Positions 6,918-14,207 of a DNA stretch of 24,788 nt are shown piece by piece; the first letter of the stretch is position 1, and each line of letters opens with the position of its first letter. Made by a program: the position numbers and the translations under genes. The notes below the pieces were generated by a model. It searched no databases. It was not told the origin of the DNA and worked only from the letters and a program-made list of their open reading frames with translations. This DNA comes from an uncultured Pseudomonadota bacterium (GTDB taxonomy: Bacteria; Pseudomonadota; Gammaproteobacteria; Burkholderiales; SG8-39), in contig CAIVVS010000113.1 in NCBI GenBank assembly GCA_903909415.1, positions 1 to 24,788 on the forward strand. Reading direction: 5' to 3'.

Positions 6918-8153
6918 ATGACCACACCCCAGGCCGCCGGTTTCGACGTCGCCAGCGCGCTGTCCGGCCGCATCCGCCGCATCGCGATGAATCCGATCAT
7001 CAAGATACTGAACCAGGTGCGCGCCATGGAGCGGGCCGGGCACAAGCTGGTCAATTTCTCGGTGGGCGAACCGGACTTCGACACGCCGGCCCACATCCAG
7101 GATGCCGCGGTCGCGGCGATGCGCCGGGGCGAGACGCGCTACACGACCAGCGACGGCACCGCCGAACTGAAGGAGGCGGTGCGCGCCAAGTTCCGCCGCG
7201 AGAACGGCCTGGAGTACGCCTTGTCCCAGATCGGCGTCGGCTCGGGGGCCAAGCACATCATCTACAACGCGCTCCAGTGCACGCTCAACCCGGGTGATGA
7301 GGTCATCATCCCGGCGCCCTACTGGACCAGCTACCCGGAAGTCGTGACGTTCTGCGACGGCACCCCGGTCATCGTGCCCTGCGGCCGCGAGAGCGGCTTC
7401 AAGATGTCCCCGCAGCAGCTGGCCGGCGCGATCACGCCCAGGACGAAGTGGCTGATCCTGAACACGCCCTCCAACCCGACCGGCGCCGCGTACTCCGCGG
7501 ACGAACTCCGGGCGCTCGGCGAGGTGCTGGCCGGCCATCCGCACGTGCTGGTCCTGGCCGACGAGATGTACGAGCACCTGCTGTATGACGGCATGCAGCG
7601 CGCGTCGCTCGCGCAGGTCGCGCCCTGGATGTACGGCCGCACCCTCACCGTCAACGGCGTGTCCAAGACCTATGCCATGACGGGCTGGCGCATCGGCTAT
7701 GCGGGCGGGCCCGAGGCCCTGCTGCGCGCGATGGCCAACATCCAGTCGCAGGCAACGTCCAATCCGTGCTCGATCAGCCAGGCCGCGTCGGTCGAGGCGC
7801 TGAACGGGCCGCAGGACATCGTGCTCGAACGCGGCGCCGTCTTCCAGCGCCGGCGCGACCTGATGGTACGGATGCTGAACGAGGTGCCCGGCATGGCCTG
7901 CCCCATGCCCAAGGGCGCGTTCTACGCCTGGGTGGATTGCAGCGGCCTCATGGGACGCAGGACCAGGGACGGCAGCGTGATCGCCGACGACACGCAGCTT
8001 GCGGTCTACCTGCTGGAGCGGGGGCGCGTGGCCACGGTGCAGGGAAGCGGCTTCGGCCTGTCTCCCTACCTGCGGCTCTCGTATGCCGCTTCGTTCGAGG
8101 ACATCGAGGCCGGATGCCGCCAGATACGTGAAGCCTGCGAGGAACTGCACTGA
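6918..8153 (+). CDS. Class I/II pyridoxal-phosphate aminotransferase (aspartate aminotransferase Ib-like)
   Basis: 411 residues. Fold-type I aminotransferase with 'NTPSNPTGAAYS', 'LADEMYEHLLYDG' and the PLP-lysine motif 'NGVSKTYAMTGWRIGYAGG'; the C-terminal 'YLRLSYAAS' supplies the carboxylate-binding Arg. This matches the Ib group of aspartate/prephenate aminotransferases, cytosolic enzymes moving an amino group to 2-oxoglutarate or similar. In this operon it would remove nitrogen from an amino acid product. The start at 6918 follows the upstream stop by 10 bp with only a weak ribosome site, so coupling is likely; an N-terminal 'ALSGRIRRIAMNPIIKI' fits the family. It ends 1 bp before the next ATG. 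The amino donor cannot be told. Confidence 0.93.
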   Translation: MTTPQAAGFDVASALSGRIRRIAMNPIIKILNQVRAMERAGHKLVNFSVGEPDFDTPAHIQDAAVAAMRRGETRYTTSDGTAELKEAVRAKFRRENGLEYALSQIGVGSGAKHIIYNALQCTLNPGDEVIIPAPYWTSYPEVVTFCDGTPVIVPCGRESGFKMSPQQLAGAITPRTKWLILNTPSNPTGAAYSADELRALGEVLAGHPHVLVLADEMYEHLLYDGMQRASLAQVAPWMYGRTLTVNGVSKTYAMTGWRIGYAGGPEALLRAMANIQSQATSNPCSISQAASVEALNGPQDIVLERGAVFQRRRDLMVRMLNEVPGMACPMPKGAFYAWVDCSGLMGRRTRDGSVIADDTQLAVYLLERGRVATVQGSGFGLSPYLRLSYAASFEDIEAGCRQIREACEELH

Positions 8154-8154
8154 C

Positions 8155-9417
8155 ATGGAAAACGATCCGTACGCACGCCTTGCCTCCGCGGTCTCCCAGG
8201 AACGCCTGTGGGCCCGGCACGTCGAGATGGGTGCCATAGGCGGCACGCCCAAGGGCGGCGTGAACCGCCAGGCCCTGTCCGGGGAGGATGCCGCAGCCCA
8301 GGCGCTGCTGGCCCGCTGGGCCCGGGCGCGCGGCTTCACCTGCCATCGCGACGAGATCGGCAACCTGTTCGTGCGGCGCGAAGGCACCGAACCGGGAGCG
8401 GACCCGGTGTTCGCCGGCTCCCACCTGGACAGCCAGCCCACCGGCGGCAAGTACGATGGCGCCTACGGCGTGCTCGCCGCATTCGAAGTGCTCGAAGCAC
8501 TCGAGGACCTTGCGCTGCCGACCCGTCGGCCGGTCGAGGCCGTTGCCTGGATGAACGAGGAAGGCAGCCGGTTTTCCCCCGGTGCAATGGGATCCGGCGT
8601 GTTCGCGGGCGCGATGCCCATCGCCGAGGCGACCGGGCGCCGGGATGTCGCCGGGGTGAGCGTCGCGGAAGCGCTTGCGGAGCTCAACCGGCTCTCGCCG
8701 ATGCCGCCGCGCGCGATGGCTGCCGCCAGGCCGTCGTATTACCTGGAAGCGCACATCGAGCAGGGGCCGCGCCTTGAAAGCGCGGGGATGACCATCGGCG
8801 TGGTCAGCGGCATACAGGGCATACGCAGGTATGCCGTCGAGGTCACGGGCGAGGAGGCCCACGCCGGCACCACGCCCCGCTCGAACCGGCATGACGCGCT
8901 CTCCGCCGCGGTCGCCATCATTGCCGCGTTGGAGGACCTGACGCGCGATGCCGAGGATGCGTTGCGGTTCACCGTCGGGCAGTTGGTGGTCAAGCCGAAT
9001 TCCCCGAACACGATTCCGTCCAACGTGCGCTTCAGCATCGACCTGCGGCATCCGGACCAGGCGTTGCTGGATGCCATCGCGCGCCGCATCTCCGAGATCG
9101 GCGAACGCATCGCGGGCGAACGGCGTTGCGGCGTTGAGACAATCGCTCTCTCGGCCGTCGCGCCCACGCACTTTCCCAAGGAGCTCGTGGATATCGTGCG
9201 CGACGCGGCAAAGGCGGAAGCCCTTCCGTCCATGGACATGCCCTCCGGTGCAGGGCACGACGCGATGTACCTGAACAGGATCTGTCCGTCGGCCATGGTG
9301 TTCGTCCCCTGCCTCAAGGGAGTCAGCCACAACGAGGCGGAGAGCGCGACGGCGGCAGACCTTGCCGCCGGGGTCAGGGTCCTTGCGCGCGCACTCGCGA
9401 GCCTCGCAAACCGGTAA
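8155..9417 (+). CDS. M20-family Zn-dependent N-carbamoyl-amino-acid hydrolase/allantoate amidohydrolase
   Basis: 420 residues. Metal-dependent amidase of the HyuC/AllC/beta-ureidopropionase group, which split N-carbamoyl amino acids or allantoate to release CO2 and ammonia. Metal and catalytic blocks are intact: 'GSHLDSQPTGGKYDGAYG' (His and Asp), 'NEEGSRFSPG' (Glu pair), 'EAHIEQGPRLE' (His), the 'AHAGTTPRSNRHDA' dimer-domain substrate motif, 'SGAGHDAMYL' and the last His in 'GVSHNEAE'. The ATG at 8155 is 1 bp after the aminotransferase stop, with GAGGAA upstream inside that gene. Last gene of the plus-strand operon; its product amino acid could feed the aminotransferase. This is the strongest hint that the pathway passes through a carbamoyl or ureido compound. 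Confidence 0.92.
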   Translation: MENDPYARLASAVSQERLWARHVEMGAIGGTPKGGVNRQALSGEDAAAQALLARWARARGFTCHRDEIGNLFVRREGTEPGADPVFAGSHLDSQPTGGKYDGAYGVLAAFEVLEALEDLALPTRRPVEAVAWMNEEGSRFSPGAMGSGVFAGAMPIAEATGRRDVAGVSVAEALAELNRLSPMPPRAMAAARPSYYLEAHIEQGPRLESAGMTIGVVSGIQGIRRYAVEVTGEEAHAGTTPRSNRHDALSAAVAIIAALEDLTRDAEDALRFTVGQLVVKPNSPNTIPSNVRFSIDLRHPDQALLDAIARRISEIGERIAGERRCGVETIALSAVAPTHFPKELVDIVRDAAKAEALPSMDMPSGAGHDAMYLNRICPSAMVFVPCLKGVSHNEAESATAADLAAGVRVLARALASLANR

Positions 9418-9470
9418 CTGACGGCACTCCGGGGCAGCGTCGATCCTGATCGGCGGGATTTGCCGCTCAG

Positions 9471-9489
9471 CTATCTGGTAGCCAGATAG
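9471..9489. repeat. 8-bp inverted repeat, operator-like
   Basis: CTATCTGG-TAG-CCAGATAG: perfect 8-bp arms with a 3-bp centre, about 54 bp after the amidohydrolase stop. It is not GC-rich and has no T-tract, so a protein-binding site is more likely than a terminator. Confidence 0.5.
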
Positions 9490-9528
9490 GTCAACGCACC
9501 AAGCGCCGATATCGGTTGGCGTTCGCGC

Positions 9529-9552
9529 GTTCCGAAGGAGCCCTGTCGGAAC
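9529..9552. repeat. 7-bp inverted repeat with 10-bp spacer
   Basis: GTTCCGA (9529-9535) and TCGGAAC (9546-9552) are perfect arms. The spacer and length would also allow an RNA stem-loop in the leader of the following HD-GYP gene. Confidence 0.4.
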
Positions 9553-9555
9553 AAA

Positions 9556-9592
9556 ACGCTGAATCAGCGTGTTCTCCCGTGCAGGCTGCACG
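9556..9592. repeat. Two 15-bp palindromes spaced 22 bp centre to centre
   Basis: ACGCTGA-A-TCAGCGT (9556-9570) and CGTGCAG-G-CTGCACG (9578-9592) each have perfect 7-bp arms and a single central base. Their centres at 9563 and 9585 are about two helical turns apart, which would put two bound dimers on one face of the DNA. The half-sites differ, so a single regulator reading both is uncertain. Confidence 0.45.
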
Positions 9593-9644
9593 TACACTCG
9601 CAGTTCCCTACTCCGTTCCAAAAGGGACGCTCCGCCTGCCTGCC

Positions 9645-11414
9645 ATGGGATACCTCCCGCCGCACGATCGGGTGCTGCCGGATTTCGCGGCAGCCTTGTT
9701 CGACGCATTCCCGCAGCCGATGTACCTGTTCGACCGCGCGAGCCTGCGCTTCCTCGCGGTCAACGACGCGGCGGTGCGGCGATATGGGTACTCCCGCCAG
9801 GAGATGCTGGGCATGACGGTCGCGGCCATCCATGCGCGCGACGAGATGCAGCGCCTGGCCGCCCACCTCGCGTCCATGCCCGCCGCGCCGGCGGCGCCCG
9901 CACCCGCCATGGTGTGGCGCCAGGTGCATCGCGGCGGGGCGGAACTGTTCGTCGAACTCACGTCGCTGCTGCTGGGCCAGGACGGCACCCCCGCGCTGCT
10001 GACGGTCGCGCACGAGATCACCGACCGGCTGCGCATGGAACGCGCCATGGAGTCGCACCAGGAGCGCGCGCGCCTGGCGATGGAGGCGGCGCAGGCCGAC
10101 CTGTGGGAATGGGACTTCCGCAACAGCCGCATCGAGTGGGACCGCGACAGCGCGCAGTTGCTCGGCACCTTGCCCGGCAAGTACGCCATGGACGCGGACG
10201 AGTTCCTGCAGCGCGTGCATGCCGATGACAGGGACGCGCTGGAGAAGCGGCTGGCGACCACCCGCCGCGTGCCATCGCCGATGCGCCACGAGTTCCGCCT
10301 GGAAATGCCCGACGGCAGCCTGCGATGGCTGGAGACGCACGCGCGGCGGCGCCCCGGCGACCCGGACCCCGCCGACCGCCTGGTGGGCGTGGCGCTGGAC
10401 ATCACGGGGCGCAAGCATGCCGAGGCCGAGCGCGACCGACTGCTGCAGCGCCTCACGCTGGAGTTCAGCCACATGCCCGACGGCTGCATCGTCTGCTCCA
10501 TGGAGCACACCGTGCAGGAATGGAACCCCGCTGCCGCGGCGATCTTCGGCTGGTCCCGCGCGGACATGGTGGGAGCCAAGCCCTGGGACCGCATCGTGCC
10601 GCCGGAACTGCGCGCGGAGATCGAGGCGCGCACGCGCCGGCTCGAGCTCACCGGCGAGCGCGATTTCCACATCCACGAGAACCTCACGCGCGACGGCCGG
10701 CGCATCACCTGCGAATGGAGCAAGACCCTGCTTCGCGGCCACGACGGCGCGCCGACCACCCTGCTCTGCATGGTGCGCGACGTCACCGAGCAGGTGCTGG
10801 CCGAGCAGCGTTCCCGGCAGTACCTCGCGCGCATCGAGCAGTCGATGCTCGGCACGGTGGCGGCGATCTCGCGCATGGTCGAGCTCCGCGACCCCTACAC
10901 GGCGGGCCACGAGCGCCGCGTCGCGGAGATCGCGTCGGCCATCGCCGGCGAAATGGGGCTGGACGAGTCGCACCGGCAGGGCCTGCACCTGATGGGGCGC
11001 CTGCACGACATCGGCAAGATCGCGGTGCCCGCGGAAATCCTTTCCAAGCCCACGCGGCTGACCGGGGCCGAGATGGCCCTGGTGCGCCACCACGCGCGCG
11101 CCGGCCACGACATCCTGGCGGGCATCGAGTTTCCGTGGCCGGTGTCGCAGGCGGTGCTGCAGCACCATGAACGCCTGGACGGCAGCGGCTATCCGGACGG
11201 ACTGGCTGGCGAAGCGATCTCGCTGGATGCGCGCATCCTGGCGATCGCGGACACGGTCGAGGCGATGACCGCGCACCGCCCGTACCGGCCGGGTATCGCG
11301 CTGGAGCGCGCGTTGGCCGAGGTCGAGCACGGCGCCGGTGCGCAGTTCGATCCCGACGCCGTTTGCGCCTGCCTGCGGCTTTTCCGCGAACGCGGATGGC
11401 GCATCCCCGGCTGA
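9645..11414 (+). CDS. Multi-PAS HD-GYP protein, probable cyclic-di-GMP phosphodiesterase (soluble)
   Basis: 589 residues from the ATG at 9645, without a membrane segment. Order: PAS (about 12-130, 'FPQPMYLFDRASLRFLAVNDAA'), PAS with PAC (about 138-260, ends 'GVALDITGRK'), PAS (about 270-385, ends 'MVRDVTEQ'), then HD-GYP (about 405-585). The HD-GYP part has 'TAGHERRV', 'LHDIGKIAVPAEIL', 'HHARAGHDIL', 'HHERLDGSGYPDGL' and 'DTVEAM', the full set needed for metal binding and c-di-GMP hydrolysis. It is a sensor that would lower c-di-GMP on a signal read by its PAS domains. The start is uncertain because the nearest purine-rich site (AAGGGA) is about 17 nt away. It overlaps its paralogue by 1 bp (TGATG). 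Confidence 0.88.
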   Translation: MGYLPPHDRVLPDFAAALFDAFPQPMYLFDRASLRFLAVNDAAVRRYGYSRQEMLGMTVAAIHARDEMQRLAAHLASMPAAPAAPAPAMVWRQVHRGGAELFVELTSLLLGQDGTPALLTVAHEITDRLRMERAMESHQERARLAMEAAQADLWEWDFRNSRIEWDRDSAQLLGTLPGKYAMDADEFLQRVHADDRDALEKRLATTRRVPSPMRHEFRLEMPDGSLRWLETHARRRPGDPDPADRLVGVALDITGRKHAEAERDRLLQRLTLEFSHMPDGCIVCSMEHTVQEWNPAAAAIFGWSRADMVGAKPWDRIVPPELRAEIEARTRRLELTGERDFHIHENLTRDGRRITCEWSKTLLRGHDGAPTTLLCMVRDVTEQVLAEQRSRQYLARIEQSMLGTVAAISRMVELRDPYTAGHERRVAEIASAIAGEMGLDESHRQGLHLMGRLHDIGKIAVPAEILSKPTRLTGAEMALVRHHARAGHDILAGIEFPWPVSQAVLQHHERLDGSGYPDGLAGEAISLDARILAIADTVEAMTAHRPYRPGIALERALAEVEHGAGAQFDPDAVCACLRLFRERGWRIPG

Positions 11415-13063
11415 TGGACGCCGCCCCCACCGGGATGGACGAGTTCCGCCAGCACAGGCGCGCCGCGGCCTGGCGCGCCACGCTGGCCTACGCGGCACTG
11501 TCCGTGCTGTGGATCGTCGGTTCGGACGTCGCCCTGGACTGGCTGTTCACCGACCCGGAGCGGCACCTGCAGGTGTCCATCATCAAGGGCGCGCTGTTCG
11601 TCTTCATCAGCGCCGCGCTGATCTTCCTGCTCGTCTGGCGCGCGCATGGCCCGCTCGCCGAGCTGCTGGGGCGCAGCCACCCCATGCCGGCCGGGACGAC
11701 CGGCGAGTTCGCCCACCAGCTGATCGCGCGCCACCTGGACGCGTTCTGGCGCCACGCCAGCGACATCGTGTTCCTCGCCGACACCAAGGGCGTTCTGCTG
11801 GACGTCAACGACCGCGCGGTGCGGCGCTTCGGCCAGCCGCGCGAGGCGCTGATCGGCAGGCGCGCCGGCGAGCTTCGGGCGCCCGAGGAGCGGGCCGGCT
11901 TCGACGCGACGCTGAAGCACATCCTCACCGAGCATGGCGCGGTGTATGAAACGCGCTACCTGGACGCCGAGGGAAAGGCCTTTCCGGTGGAGGTGAGCGC
12001 GAGCATCGTCGAGGTCGGAGGCCAGCGCTTCCTGCAGGCCATCCTGCGCGACCTCAGCGAGCGGCGCGGCGCAGAGCACCGCCTGCGCGACAGCGAGGCA
12101 CGTTTCCGCGCCCTCGCGGAGGTTTCTCCGGCCGGCATCTTCCGCACCGACCGCTCGGGCGCCTGCATCTACGCCAACCAGCGCTTCACCGACCTCACAG
12201 GCCTGGCGGTGGCGCGCGCGTTCGGCAACGGCTGGCTGGACGCCATCGTCCCGGAGCAGCGCGCGCATGTTGCAAAGCGCATGCGCGAGCTCGGTGCGCG
12301 CGGCGATGCGATCGATATGGAGATGCAGTACCTGCGCGCCGACGGCAGCACCGGCTGGGTACTGTCGGTGGGCAAGCCCGAGATCGACGGCGAGGGCCGG
12401 GTTGCCGGCTACATCGGAGCGATGCTGGACATCACCGCGCGCAAGGACGTGGAAGAACAGCAGGCGCTGTCCACCGCAAAGATCGAGACCGCGATGATGG
12501 GCACGGTGCGCGCCATCGCGCAGATGGTCGAGTTGCGCGATCCCTACACGGCGGGTCATGAGCGCAGGGTGGCCGACCTCGCGGTGGCGATTGCCACGGA
12601 GATGGGCATGGACACCGAGGCGCTGCGCGGCCTGCGCGTGATCGGCCAGTTGCACGACATCGGCAAGATCGCAGTGCCGGCGGAGATTCTCGCCCGTCCG
12701 GGACGCCTCAACCCCTCCGAGATGGAGATCGTCCGCGGCCACGCACAGGCGGGGCACGACATCCTGCACGACATCGATTTCCCGTGGCCGGTGGCCGACG
12801 CCATCCTGCAGCACCACGAGCGCATCGACGGCAGCGGATACCCGCAGGGGCTCAAGGACAGCGCCATCCTCGATGAAGCGCGCATCCTCGCCGTGGCCGA
12901 CACGGTCGAGGCCATGTCCTCGCACCGCCCGTACCGCAGCGGCCTGGGCATCGTGCGCGCGCTGGAGGAAATCGAGGCCGGAGCCGGGCGCATCTACTGC
13001 CCCGAGGCGGCGGCGGCCTGCCTGCGGCTGTTCCGGGAAAAGGGCTACGTCATCCCGGACTGA
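11414..13063 (+). CDS. Membrane-anchored PAS/HD-GYP protein, probable cyclic-di-GMP phosphodiesterase
   Basis: 549 residues. Two hydrophobic helices near the N-terminus (about 22-43, 'LAYAALSVLWIVGSDVAL', and 53-77, 'VSIIKGALFVFISAALIFLLVW') form a hairpin anchor with a short periplasmic loop. Then come PAS (about 105-215), PAS with PAC (about 225-350) and HD-GYP (about 368-549), with 'TAGHERRV', 'LHDIGKIAVPAEIL', 'HHERIDGSGYPQGL' and 'DTVEAM' complete. The HD-GYP half is nearly the same as that of the preceding gene, so the pair arose by tandem duplication with different sensory parts. The ATG overlaps the upstream TGA by 1 bp, so translation is coupled. Confidence 0.9.
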   Translation: MDAAPTGMDEFRQHRRAAAWRATLAYAALSVLWIVGSDVALDWLFTDPERHLQVSIIKGALFVFISAALIFLLVWRAHGPLAELLGRSHPMPAGTTGEFAHQLIARHLDAFWRHASDIVFLADTKGVLLDVNDRAVRRFGQPREALIGRRAGELRAPEERAGFDATLKHILTEHGAVYETRYLDAEGKAFPVEVSASIVEVGGQRFLQAILRDLSERRGAEHRLRDSEARFRALAEVSPAGIFRTDRSGACIYANQRFTDLTGLAVARAFGNGWLDAIVPEQRAHVAKRMRELGARGDAIDMEMQYLRADGSTGWVLSVGKPEIDGEGRVAGYIGAMLDITARKDVEEQQALSTAKIETAMMGTVRAIAQMVELRDPYTAGHERRVADLAVAIATEMGMDTEALRGLRVIGQLHDIGKIAVPAEILARPGRLNPSEMEIVRGHAQAGHDILHDIDFPWPVADAILQHHERIDGSGYPQGLKDSAILDEARILAVADTVEAMSSHRPYRSGLGIVRALEEIEAGAGRIYCPEAAAACLRLFREKGYVIPD

Positions 13064-13073
13064 ACCTTGCATT

Positions 13074-13102
13074 GGGCCGCGCCCCGGGCTCCGGGCCGGC
13101 CC
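13074..13102. terminator. GC-rich nested hairpin between convergent genes
   Basis: Outer arms GGGCCG (13074-13079) and CGGCCC (13097-13102) enclose an inner stem CCCGG-GCT-CCGGG (13083-13095). It occupies the 45-bp gap between the HD-GYP and cysB stops. It lacks a T-run, so its role as terminator is inferred from position and stability. Confidence 0.4.
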
Positions 13103-13108
13103 GCCGGG

Positions 13109-14071
13109 TCACGCCTGCCGGCCGCGCTCGGCCGCGCGCACGTGCAGTTCGCCGCCCGCCAGCGCCGTGTCCAGCGTCTTCTTCTTCAGGTGCGGCGCGA
13201 ACAGCTCGATGAACGAGTAGGCGTAGCCGCGCAGGTAGGCGCCCTTCCTCACCGCCACGCGCGTGGTGCTGGAGCGGAACAGGTGCCCGGCGTCGATGGC
13301 GCGCAGGTGCGAGTCGCGCTTGGCGTTGAAGGCCATCGCCGCGATGATGCCCACGCCCATGCCCAGCTCGACGTAGGTCTTGATCACGTCGGTGTCGATC
13401 GCGGTGAGCACGATCTCGAACGGGAGGTGGCGCGCGGCGAACGCCTCGTCGATGTGCGAGCGCCCGGTGAAGGCCGGGTCGTAGGTGATGATCGGGTGCG
13501 CGGCCAGCGCCTCCAGCGTGACGCGCTTGAGCTTGAGCAGCGGGTGTCCGGGCGGCACGACGATGCAGTGGTGCCAGGTGTAGCCGGGCAGCGCCAGCAG
13601 GTCCGGGAAGTTCGCCAGCGCCTCGGTGGCGATCGCGAGGTCCGCGTCGCCGGACAGCACCATCTGCGCGAGCTGCGGCGGGTTGCCCTGCTGCAGCGTG
13701 AGCTTCACCTTGGGCCAGCGGCGCTTGAACTCGCGCACCACCGTCGGCAGCGCGTAGCGCGCCTGCGTGTGGGTGGTGGCGATGGTCAGCGTGCCGCTGT
13801 CGCGGTCCTGGAAATCCGCGCCCACGCGCTTGAGGTTCTCGGTCTCGCGCAGCACGCGCTCCACCGCCTCGACCACCGCCTTGCCCGGCTCGGTGAGCGC
13901 GACCAGGCGCTTGCCGCGGCGCACGAAGATCTCCACGCCGAGTTCGTCCTCGAGTTCCCGGATCTGCTTGGACACGCCGGGCTGGGACGTGAACAGCTTG
14001 GCCGCCGCCTCGGTGAGGTTCAGTTTCTGGCGGACCGCTTCGCGCACGTAGCGCAGTTGCTGGAAGTTCAT
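13109..14071 (-). CDS. cysB: CysB-family LysR-type regulator of sulfur assimilation
   Basis: 320 residues. A winged helix-turn-helix at 1-60 ('NLTEAAAKLFTSQPGVSKQIRELEDELGVEIFVRR') with the CysB-specific start 'MNFQQLRYVREAVR'. The effector domain has 'TTHTQARYALPTVV', 'GDADLAIATEAL' and 'ELGMGVGIIAAMAF', typical of CysB/Cbl. CysB proteins activate cysteine biosynthesis genes, with O- or N-acetylserine as inducer and sulfate or thiosulfate opposing. Start ATG at 14071 with AAGGAAA upstream. It is divergent from cysI across a 136-bp AT-rich gap, the standard arrangement for a regulator controlling its neighbour and itself. An orthologous Cbl/Ssu-type regulator cannot be wholly excluded. Confidence 0.92.
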   Translation of the reverse strand: MNFQQLRYVREAVRQKLNLTEAAAKLFTSQPGVSKQIRELEDELGVEIFVRRGKRLVALTEPGKAVVEAVERVLRETENLKRVGADFQDRDSGTLTIATTHTQARYALPTVVREFKRRWPKVKLTLQQGNPPQLAQMVLSGDADLAIATEALANFPDLLALPGYTWHHCIVVPPGHPLLKLKRVTLEALAAHPIITYDPAFTGRSHIDEAFAARHLPFEIVLTAIDTDVIKTYVELGMGVGIIAAMAFNAKRDSHLRAIDAGHLFRSSTTRVAVRKGAYLRGYAYSFIELFAPHLKKKTLDTALAGGELHVRAAERGRQA

Positions 14072-14116
14072 GCCGTTTCCTTAATAACCCGTACTTCTAT
14101 AAATATGGTTTTTTAG

Positions 14117-14145
14117 TTGTTCTTGGAATAACGGCAGTCTATTAC
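14117..14145 (+). promoter_or_regulatory. Probable cysI promoter
   Basis: TTGTTC (14117-14122), a 17-bp spacer and TATTAC (14140-14145) lie 62 bp before the cysI ATG. The surrounding 14082-14160 is clearly AT-rich compared with the rest of the window. The weak -35 match suits an activator-dependent (CysB) promoter. The activator site itself cannot be placed from sequence alone. Confidence 0.5.
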
Positions 14146-14207
14146 GATGCGCCCACTTTTCACAAGCCCGGATCGATCCAGGACGGCGTTCCGGACCGCG
14201 AGCACCC

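Larger units (their letters stand above)
9418..9644. other. 227-bp spacer rich in perfect inverted repeats
   Basis: No gene is supported here. The stretch holds at least five short perfect dyads (separate entries give the best four; CGATC-CT-GATCG is at 9441-9452 and the palindrome CCGATATCGG at 9506-9515). There is no T-run typical of an intrinsic terminator and no clear promoter pair. The reading frame of the next gene stays open from 9516 but has no good start or family match before 9645. Confidence 0.6.

Noticed and set aside
9441..9592. Inverted repeats as a CRISPR array or insertion sequence end
   Set aside because: The repeats differ from each other, have no regular spacers, and no transposase or cas gene is near.
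9620..9632. GGGACGC before the HD-GYP gene as part of a c-di-GMP-I riboswitch
   Set aside because: The rest of the conserved core (GCACAGGGCAAACC, CGAAAG, GCAAAGCC) is missing.
13067..14116. Plus-strand frame over cysB
   Set aside because: Composition is Arg/Val/Gly-rich with no motif; the minus-strand CysB is unambiguous.
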